NCBI GenBank assembly: GCA_965644295.1
Contig: CBFFRP010000367.1
Coordinates: 1-64,000, forward strand
Direction: 5' to 3'
Source of the DNA: Paraphysomonas bandaiensis
Lineage: Eukaryota > Chrysophyceae
DNA length: 64,000 bases
The translations under genes and the position numbers were made by a program. How positions within the stretch are numbered: position 1 is the first letter of the stretch; every line of letters starts with the position of its first letter. Positions 57,256-64,000 of this stretch are shown here, piece by piece. A model generated the notes under the pieces. The model did not search any database. It saw nothing but the letters and a program-made list of their open reading frames with translations, and was not told the DNA's origin.

Positions 57256-60207
57256 CTAAAGACACTTGAGGGATTCAATAACAATACCATCCCCAAAGTC
57301 ACAACTGCTCTGATCCAAATGCGAAAGTGCGGTCTTCAGTATCTCTTCCGCCTGAGGAATTGCCCTTAACATTTCTTTCCCTCCTGTATCTCTTATCCTC
57401 TCTACAACGTTCACCAATATTGAGGCAGCACCTACACAAGATGGAATTTTCGACAACAGCTGGAGGGAAAGTTCAAGACACCTCGATTCCTCTCCATGAT
57501 GTATACGTTCTGTGTAATTTGAAGATCTGAAGTAACTTGATATAACTTTGGCGCTGACGTTTATCAGTTTTTTCTGCAACTCTACTTGCTCCTCATCATC
57601 CTCACATTGAGCGCAGGTCTTGATTAGTTCCTCTATGATAACCATAGGCAAATCAATATCGCCAAAAACAGCAATCTCATGATGGCGGCCTTCCCCAATC
57701 AGGGAGACTATAGCATCACAACAGCGAATTCGAGCAATAAAGAACAATGAATCCACACAGTCTATCTCTTCTTCTATTTCCATTTCATCAGATGTCGCTG
57801 CCGCACCATCGTCACTAATCGGCGCTACGTCTCCATATAGTTTGACAATGGTATGAACTTTACAAATAAACTTGTCAAAACATATATCAGCAAAAATTAC
57901 GACACAGTCGCACGCCCGAGCAACAGCCAGTTTCCATTGCGCATTGACCAAAGCTGAACTGGAAGAAAGAAACTCTAATACACTACCTAAAACCTCTCCT
58001 ACACCGCACACTACAAATGCTTCCTTGCTATCATTCACGTGAGCACAAAGTGACAGAATGGCAGCACACGCAGTGCCTACATACGCTGGGGAGTGATGAT
58101 GTAGCCGTAAGGCTTCTACGATGGCAGCGCAACCTCCTGCAGCACCGATACAGGTCGCGCAGTTCTCAGTTTCCTCCACTAGGAGCTTAATAGTACGACA
58201 ACACCACTGTGCCGCCCTGAAATGAGAAAAGCAGGAGCTTAGACCGGTGACAACAGCTACAGAGGCATTGGACCAGTCAGATACTGCAACCTCTGCACAT
58301 TCATTTCTCAAAATTATATCAGAAAGAATTCTACAGCAGTGCTCAGCAACAAGCTCGTTACTGTGGTGTGCAAGAAATGCACTGACGAAGACATCGTGAA
58401 TTCGAACGATACTGTCTAGTGATCTCTCAACAAAATCTGTCTCCATACTTGAAAAGTATGCAAGGAAACGTGATATGGTTAAACATGCTGCCTCCACAAC
58501 CTCTTCGTCATCAATGAAGTTGACAACAGTACTGACAACCAAACTAAAGGCTCCTAGATCTACAAATTTGCTGAGATTTTCCACATGCTTCGAAAGACTA
58601 AATATGGCAAGTACGCATTTCTCAGTAAACTCTGCCTCACAATCCATGTACAGTTGCATTGCACCGATGACGATAGAGCAACACCCGAATCGCTCGAATA
58701 CCTGGCCATTCTTTGCGCTGCTATGAGAAAGGTTCCGAAGGGCGACCAACGCTGTCTGAGCTATCGACATGTGTTTCTCATGGTAGTCCCTGATTACAGT
58801 AACCAGCGATGAGCACAGCGGAGTCGTGCCGAGAGCAGCAACGTTATGATAATGATCATTCTGGGTAAGATGTATGACAGCAAGGCATCCCATCTCTGCC
58901 ATGATTGGTATATGTTTATGCCTGCCAAACACATCTCCTAGAGCGAAAGCAATACCGGCAGAGCCAAAGCTGTCACTGATGTCGTCGTTGTTATCACACA
59001 AGAATATTATGGAACCCAGTGCAAGCTCCATAATATCCACATTATGTGCATGTTGTTCCATTGTTTTCACAAGCGCTTTGCTCGCACCAGCTCTATCGAG
59101 AGCATCTCCAAGCCTATGTTCCCTTGACAGATTCATGAGAGCCCAGCAGGCACTTTTCACCAAATTTTCTAGGTTGTGATGCACAGTTAGTACTTTTACA
59201 ACGACTTCACAAATATGTTCCTCCCAATCTGAATTATTGCTAAGCAACAGGAAATCGTGGCCGAGTTCTTCAAGTGCCCCGCAAACAAGTTCGCACACAT
59301 TTTCCTCGCCGAGATGCACCTCCATGCTCTGAACTAACACCCGTCCTGCCCCGTGAGCGATTAATTCGTCGTTCAGCAGCTCATCAGCAGCCGCCATACG
59401 GGTAATAGCAGCAACTGCCTCCCGTACAACTGCCGTATGTCTGACATTTGATTCGAACAAATTTACAACAGCCCCACAAGCTCCTCCACCCTGTCCCTCG
59501 CAAAGTCGAACAACATTGTCCGTGCACCCCACCAAATTTTTGACTATGGTGCAGCCGTTCTCAGCAATGGTCGCGCTCTTTGGATAGGCTAGCATTGCCT
59601 TGTGCACCAGCGCGCATGCCCCCTTCTGTCCGAAAAGAGCCTGCACAGTACTTCCTGCTCCAGAAACAGCTGCCATTGCCCCAAGGCCACTTGCAACAGC
59701 ACTTTCATTTTTATGTTGCAACCCACTAGTAACAGAATGCATGGTACTTTCAATAGTTTCACTTGATGCACCGTTACTGTCTGATTTAGCAGGGGAGCTC
59801 CATTGCTTCGTGATTTTAGAAGGTGTGTTCACTTCCACAGGACTATCCACTGGTGTTAGGTTCGGCTCATCAGCAACTATACTGTTTAAACTGTTCATAA
59901 TATTCGTATACTCAGTTTGCATGGAGTTCTTCTTGAAGGTATTGGCCCAGCTCTTTGTGAAACTTTTCTTAAAGAATGATTCGACATTGGCTAGAACTGT
60001 TATCAATCTATGATATGATCTCGGTGAGATAACTATATCTTCATCTAGAAGCTTTTGTACAGCAGGAATTAAGCCAAGGATTTTCTCGTCAAGGGAATGG
60101 CAGTTTTTTTTGTTCACAACAACTTCCTTGGAGAAGGCATGTGTTGTGCGGAGCTTGTTGATGAGATCAAGATACATCTCCTGCGTGTTTGATGTACTGT
60201 CTTGCAT
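57256..60207 (-). CDS. Armadillo-repeat protein, shorter paralogue of the 41700-51923 giant
   Basis: A single exon of 983 aa from ATG 60207 (MQDSTSNTQEMYLDLINKLR). The N-terminal helical domain (KEVVVNKKNCHSLDEKILGL, then SPRSYHRLITVL and FFKK) aligns with that of the giant (KEVKVNKKNCYRLDTKIVGL, SPRIYHRVITLL). A linker rich in Pro/Ser/Thr precedes armadillo repeats from about residue 155 (FGQKGACALVHKAML, ACWALMNLSREH, LGSIIFLCDNN). The C-terminal third also matches the giant (ISRFLAYFSSMET, SEHCC-like AEHCCRILSD, VFGDIDLPMVIIEELI), including the acidic CEDDEEQVELQKKLIN cap. The two genes therefore share both ends and differ in the number of middle repeats. They lie on the same strand with CPOX between them. 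Function unknown; a scaffold is likely. Confidence 0.9.
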   Translation of the reverse strand: MQDSTSNTQEMYLDLINKLRTTHAFSKEVVVNKKNCHSLDEKILGLIPAVQKLLDEDIVISPRSYHRLITVLANVESFFKKSFTKSWANTFKKNSMQTEYTNIMNSLNSIVADEPNLTPVDSPVEVNTPSKITKQWSSPAKSDSNGASSETIESTMHSVTSGLQHKNESAVASGLGAMAAVSGAGSTVQALFGQKGACALVHKAMLAYPKSATIAENGCTIVKNLVGCTDNVVRLCEGQGGGACGAVVNLFESNVRHTAVVREAVAAITRMAAADELLNDELIAHGAGRVLVQSMEVHLGEENVCELVCGALEELGHDFLLLSNNSDWEEHICEVVVKVLTVHHNLENLVKSACWALMNLSREHRLGDALDRAGASKALVKTMEQHAHNVDIMELALGSIIFLCDNNDDISDSFGSAGIAFALGDVFGRHKHIPIMAEMGCLAVIHLTQNDHYHNVAALGTTPLCSSLVTVIRDYHEKHMSIAQTALVALRNLSHSSAKNGQVFERFGCCSIVIGAMQLYMDCEAEFTEKCVLAIFSLSKHVENLSKFVDLGAFSLVVSTVVNFIDDEEVVEAACLTISRFLAYFSSMETDFVERSLDSIVRIHDVFVSAFLAHHSNELVAEHCCRILSDIILRNECAEVAVSDWSNASVAVVTGLSSCFSHFRAAQWCCRTIKLLVEETENCATCIGAAGGCAAIVEALRLHHHSPAYVGTACAAILSLCAHVNDSKEAFVVCGVGEVLGSVLEFLSSSSALVNAQWKLAVARACDCVVIFADICFDKFICKVHTIVKLYGDVAPISDDGAAATSDEMEIEEEIDCVDSLFFIARIRCCDAIVSLIGEGRHHEIAVFGDIDLPMVIIEELIKTCAQCEDDEEQVELQKKLINVSAKVISSYFRSSNYTERIHHGEESRCLELSLQLLSKIPSCVGAASILVNVVERIRDTGGKEMLRAIPQAEEILKTALSHLDQSSCDFGDGIVIESLKCL

Positions 60208-61217
60208 TGTCACAATTCTTCACTCTGGATTAAAATATATAGAGAACAAAACAATGGCGATTGTAATATAAAAAACTACTTGCTCTGTAAGAGTAAACGA
60301 ATGGACATGAGCTCAATACAATCTCAGAGCTTATCGATGATAACGATATTTGTTTCTGTTGTAAGATATCGCTAAAGCTGACGAGGTCCACCACAAGAGA
60401 GAGAGATAGACGTTGATTGTCGACTGATAGCTGTTATCAGGTGCACAGTCTACTAGTCAATCAATCTATCTGATTTCTGTGTAAACTGCAGATTTAATCT
60501 TCCACATATACGGGTTACATACACATGCCACATCTATGAATGTGTACATACAGTATATCGTAGTCATTTTACCAGAGAGTAGAAGTGGAAGACCATACCA
60601 CATGGTACATACATATTGTGTATACTGCTGTATGATGTACCAAGAATACCTGATGCATACCTGGGTCTCTCACAAAAATCTTCAAAAAAAGATAAACATG
60701 AGGAGCAGCAGTTCACTACGTAGACGTATTACTGTACATAAAATCTCGTTGTTTCTGTGAACTTAAAAAAAGGTCTTTGCATTGATTTTAGGCCAGTGTG
60801 CTTGAATTCTGTGTATATATCTGTGAAACTGTTGGTTTTTAGTAGTTGTGTACAACGGTACTGTGTATATATACTGTATATCAGTATCTTATATAAATAC
60901 GTAGCAGTATACACTGGCCCATGATGATGCTATGGTGTGTACATCCCAAGGCGTCCTATCCCTCAACACTTAAAGCATTGCAGGGAGTTCACAGTCTAAT
61001 TAATAACTGTGTGTAATTTTAGTGCATTGAGGTAGCAGTTGAATCCTTCTGCATTGCAGCGATGGACTCCGGCACCACACAATATCCCACTTGCTGAAGC
61101 GAGTTAATTTCTTGTCATATTTCGCATGTAGTGTCATTGCCTTTCAAGTGTTAAGTACGTACAGGAACCCGCCACATTTTTATCACGTGGCAAATTGAGC
61201 AAAAAATAACTTCATTA
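60208..61217. promoter_or_regulatory. Divergent upstream region of armadillo paralogue and CFAP418
   Basis: About 1 kb, rich in TATATAC tracts. The 9-mer GCAGTATAC occurs twice, at 60620-60628 (reverse) and 60904-60912. No supported ORF. Confidence 0.4.
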
Positions 61218-62566
61218 ATGTTAATGGCTGACAACCCTAATCTTCTTGACTCTCTTCTTGAAGATATTGAAAACGTTGTTAGCTCGGAGCGAGATCAAAA
61301 AGAGTCCACCTTTAAACATATTCCACAGCCTCCACTGTCGGATAAGCACCAATTGAAGGTTTTTGTACACAACACTAATTATTTTGTAGTTTGATTATGC
61401 GGTAGATAAATCCAAAGAATAAGTTCGCGGTACTCCCTTCATCAAGCAACGGGATCGCAAACAATACGCACTACAGTATCAGTAACCAAGGGTCGCAAGA
61501 GCAACGACTCTCCTACAGCCAGACCCAACAATCTTCGTCCGTTTCAATGAGGAATAGCTTTGCAAGCGCTAACAGTAATAGTCGTGACGCCACTCCTCCT
61601 GCGATGCCAGGCGACAAAGACGACTGTGTGGATGACGCTGCATTAGACTCACTGTTAAAGATGATAGATGACAACGGCAGCCCTAGTAAGAGTTCCTCCT
61701 GTGTAGTTTCTAGGACATCAGAATCTGCTGTTTCATCTAGCAGCAGCCCATCTTTCCCGTCTCTCAGGGACACCAGCTGCAATGCCCGTGCGAACCCGAT
61801 TTTGACCAACTCTCCCCCAGGCTCGGGAGATAGGGGAAGATATCAGCAGCAGAGTCAGCAAGGAAGACAAGCACAGCAGCAGGATACAGATTCTTCTTTC
61901 GATAGCCTGATGCAGGATTTAGATGCTTCATTGTCCTCCCCAACGAAGCCCACTGAAGCCCAAAGTGCTCCATTCACACCACCTATACGCGCCTCTTCAT
62001 CAGCTACAGGCACCAAGACAAGGTGAGAATAATCAAGTATGAATATATTTTATTTCATTGAAAGGAATCGTTCAGGTGCTCAAGAGTCGTAGTTGCAGGA
62101 ACTTCCATCACGCGAGGAGCTAAGACATCCGCCTTTTCCAAAGTGTACGTCAGCACTGATACTATTGCTGAAGTTTTACGCTTATGTCTCGTTTTTCAGG
62201 GCATGTGACAACCTCCGCTGTCTACAGTGCAACTTCGAGGTTAGTATGCTTGAAATTATCGATCTGTTTGTGGACGTTGTGTTTATTTCTTTGGAAGGTA
62301 ATGCAGTTCCCGGAACGTGGGTGGGACGTTGGAGTCGACTACATGTTTTTTAGGAACAACGTGCCTAATGCCCAGAAACTCTCTTCACAGCTCCGCGTAC
62401 AGTCTCAGAGTATTGCCTACTGTTGCCAATGTAGCTGGCTGTCTGCTGAGGTAGGGTTGTCTGTTCTGCCTGCTCAGGAACTGTATTTGACATGCATGCA
62501 CAGTGCGAAGTTGTCCTATCTCCTGGGACACCTAATCAGCCGCAGTGGGTGTGTGCTGGCCATTGA
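61218..62566 (+). CDS. CFAP418: CFAP418 (C8orf37) orthologue, 6 exons
   Basis: Exons are 61218-61358, 61406-62022, 62076-62144, 62200-62239, 62307-62450 and 62504-62566. All introns are GT-AG (47-67 nt) and the protein is 357 aa. The C-terminal domain is diagnostic: VACDNLRCLQCNFE, VDYMFFRNNVPNAQKL, YCCQCSWLSAE and PQWVCAGH at the very end, in the same order and spacing as the animal protein (ACDxLRCxxCxF, CDYLFFRNN, CQCSW, WVCGKH). The paired cysteines are kept. The N-terminus (MADNPNLLDSLLEDIE) matches the animal MAEDLDELLDEVE start, so the ATG at 61224 is an equally good start. A long Ser/Gln-rich linker makes the protein longer than the about 207-aa human form. CFAP418 works at the base of cilia and photoreceptor outer segments, consistent with the dynein gene nearby. 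Confidence 0.92.
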
Positions 62567-63139
62567 CGAGTTATAAATCGCAGCTCGCTATGCATAGGTT
62601 ATCATTTCATTGATAGTGTGTTTGTAAAATTTGATGTAAGTAGCAACAGATGCGCACTTCATGACGCAGTCATGTTAATTGTCATTGAATGAAGGTAAAA
62701 CAGTAATAATATTTTACGCTAAAATATATCTCATTGCATGACGTATATCCGAGAATTGTTTTTGCATATAACAGGCACTCTTAAGCTATTCATATATATC
62801 TATACAGCATATTTGCCGAAGGCCTAAATATTAATAATTAATGTAGTAAATTTTAGTAAAATTTAGAGCAGTAACCGTAGAGTTCTAGTAGAGGTAATAT
62901 TTTAAATGAAGAAATGTGAACGTAAAATGCAGGGCTGCATGCATGTCAATTAGTTATCAATTATCGAAATATCAATAATTCAAATTGTTGGGGCAGTAAA
63001 TCATATTTGCAGTTATAATTGACTACAGCTGCTCCAGTTGATAAAAATAGCCATCAATTTGACACTACCAGTGTATAATAGGAGTGCCTATAGCCTATAG
63101 CCTATAGCCTATATTAGTTTTTACTCTGATACATAATAC
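62567..63139. other. Intergenic, AT-rich
   Basis: No gene supported. A small tandem array of CCTATAG (four units, 63087-63113) lies at its right end. Confidence 0.6.
63087..63113. repeat. Tandem (CCTATAG)x4 heptamer
   Basis: Four consecutive units, the last one short by a base, directly upstream of dispersed repeat copy C. Confidence 0.9.
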
Positions 63140-63665
63140 ATAAGACTCCTCCACAAAGTCCTGCGGTACTCTACCCCAAGGCCCTCGTGGACAAGTTAAC
63201 TGATTTGTGCCGACAGCTAGGAACTCTGAAGAATGCTAGTAAGCTCCGTAAGAAAGGTCTTATCTCCCTCAACAAAGTCGGACTCGCACCTTTTCGTGGT
63301 GTTCTGGGGGATAAGTACCGGAGATATTTCTCCGGGAGCCTAACGTGAGTCGCATATATAGTCAGCAGATATTATTCTGCCCACTCATAGCCGAATGCTT
63401 GTGTGGTACAAGGGACACCAATAAGTGTCACTTGTGTAGACGTCTTTGGGCCCTGACGAATAAACATGCATCCGGGAATGGGTCCACCTCAAGGGCATCC
63501 GGGACAGGGCCCACCGGAATGGTAACCGGGGTATTGGGCTGCCTGCTGAAGTCAAGCATCCGGGATGTTCACCTCTTAAGAACTCAGAGCGGAAGTGGTC
63601 GCACCTTCTTGGTGCTTGCGGCGACGCACAAGCAGCTTCCGTAGCGTTAAATAGTAGGATAAAAA
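63140..63665 (+). repeat. Dispersed repeat, copy C, with 3' end of an ORF
   Basis: It matches copy B over several hundred bases. The 5' part is an open frame ending at TGA 63346-63348 (SPAVLYPKALVDKLTD ... KASKL-like NASKLRKKGL, then VLGDKYRRYFSGSLT). This suggests the repeat is the 3' end of a coding transposable element plus its untranslated tail. The same hairpin as in copy B lies at 63318-63335. I do not recognise the protein family. Confidence 0.85.
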
Positions 63666-63800
63666 AAGTGTGTACTGATTAGTTACAGGTAGAGGTCTAA
63701 CTAGTTTGTCTAACATTCATCTAGCTAATAAGTTGGTACAGGTTTTTAACGCCTATTGTTAATAATAAGACTTTCAATATAAGGTCTTCTCTGTGCATTA

Positions 63801-64000
63801 ATGAAACAAGATACCAGGTGGGGCTCCACATTTGCAATGATAGACCGCTGCTTGCTTCTATCTAATCATTTGCAATCATGCGAGTTTGGTTCCGATGTGT
63901 TAAGTCTAATACCAAATGAAATAGAGCATGCCAAGCTCGTGCAATTACGGGAGGAATTGGAATTCTTTCAACTAGTGTCCATACAATTACAGAAGGAAGG
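63801..64000 (+). mobile_element. hAT-type transposase fragment, truncated by window end
   Basis: The frame from ATG 63801 reads MKQDTRWGSTFAMIDRCLLL, then LSNHL and LREELEFFQLVSIQLQKEG to the window edge. D-T-R-W-x-S-T-F-x-M followed by Leu-rich helices and L...L..F...S..LQ is the usual context in the C-terminal half of hAT transposases. The start codon may be internal, because upstream sequence has no hAT motif in frame. Activity cannot be judged from this portion. Confidence 0.72.

Noticed and set aside
62451-62578. CFAP418 ending in the frame with LTCMHSAKLSYLLGHL
   Set aside because: A 53-nt intron (62451-62503) gives the conserved PQWVCAGH end of the family, so the read-through frame is wrong.

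Overview
This is a eukaryotic nuclear window. Nearly every multi-exon gene can be spliced by eye with GT-AG introns, most of them 43-65 nt. The genome also carries Ty1/copia and hAT remnants and long (TGTA)n microsatellites. An axonemal outer-arm dynein heavy chain and a CFAP418 orthologue show that the organism builds motile cilia or flagella. LAMTOR2, coproporphyrinogen oxidase, an AzgA-type purine permease and a DUSP-domain protein fit a free-living or osmotrophic protist, such as a stramenopile/SAR lineage, a zoosporic fungus-like organism or an alga. I cannot place it more precisely from sequence alone.

Layout. 1-3463 (+): the last module of a non-ribosomal peptide synthetase (Cy-A-PCP-TE) of bacterial siderophore/thiazoline type. 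Its 5' half is riddled with frameshifts, its 3' half is clean, and a spliceosomal intron sits in the thioesterase. 3950-5462 (-): a vWA-domain gene with one frameshift. 7.1-9.0 kb (-): a wrecked copia integrase/reverse transcriptase. 9.7-10.6 kb (-): a signal-peptide ankyrin protein, divergent from an acidic/serine-rich protein with RRxS sites (11.0-12.9 kb, +). 13.5-15.4 kb (-): AzgA-like permease, five exons. 16.7-17.5 kb (-): mitochondrial-carrier-like protein. 18.9-19.8 kb (-): putatively myristoylated DUSP protein, divergent across a microsatellite from a nine-exon coiled-coil/PX protein (20.5-24.0 kb, +). 25.2-39.2 kb (-): dynein heavy chain of 4,626 aa, 12.6 kb of it in one exon, divergent from LAMTOR2 (39.7-40.1 kb, +). 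41.7-51.9 kb (-): a 3,407-aa single-exon armadillo-repeat protein, divergent across a second microsatellite from CPOX (52.8-54.2 kb, +). 57.3-60.2 kb (-): a 983-aa paralogue of the armadillo giant. 61.2-62.6 kb (+): CFAP418, six exons. The right end holds a dispersed repeat and the start of a hAT transposase.

The most unusual material is the pair of armadillo proteins. Both start with the same helical domain, which resembles the MLKL-type four-helix bundle, and both end in the same acidic cap. The larger one contains three tandem super-modules. Second in interest are the half-decayed, intron-bearing NRPS and the RRxS-rich proteins. Start codons were set at the first ATG that fits the homologous reading frame. 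All domain calls come from reading motifs; no database search was run.
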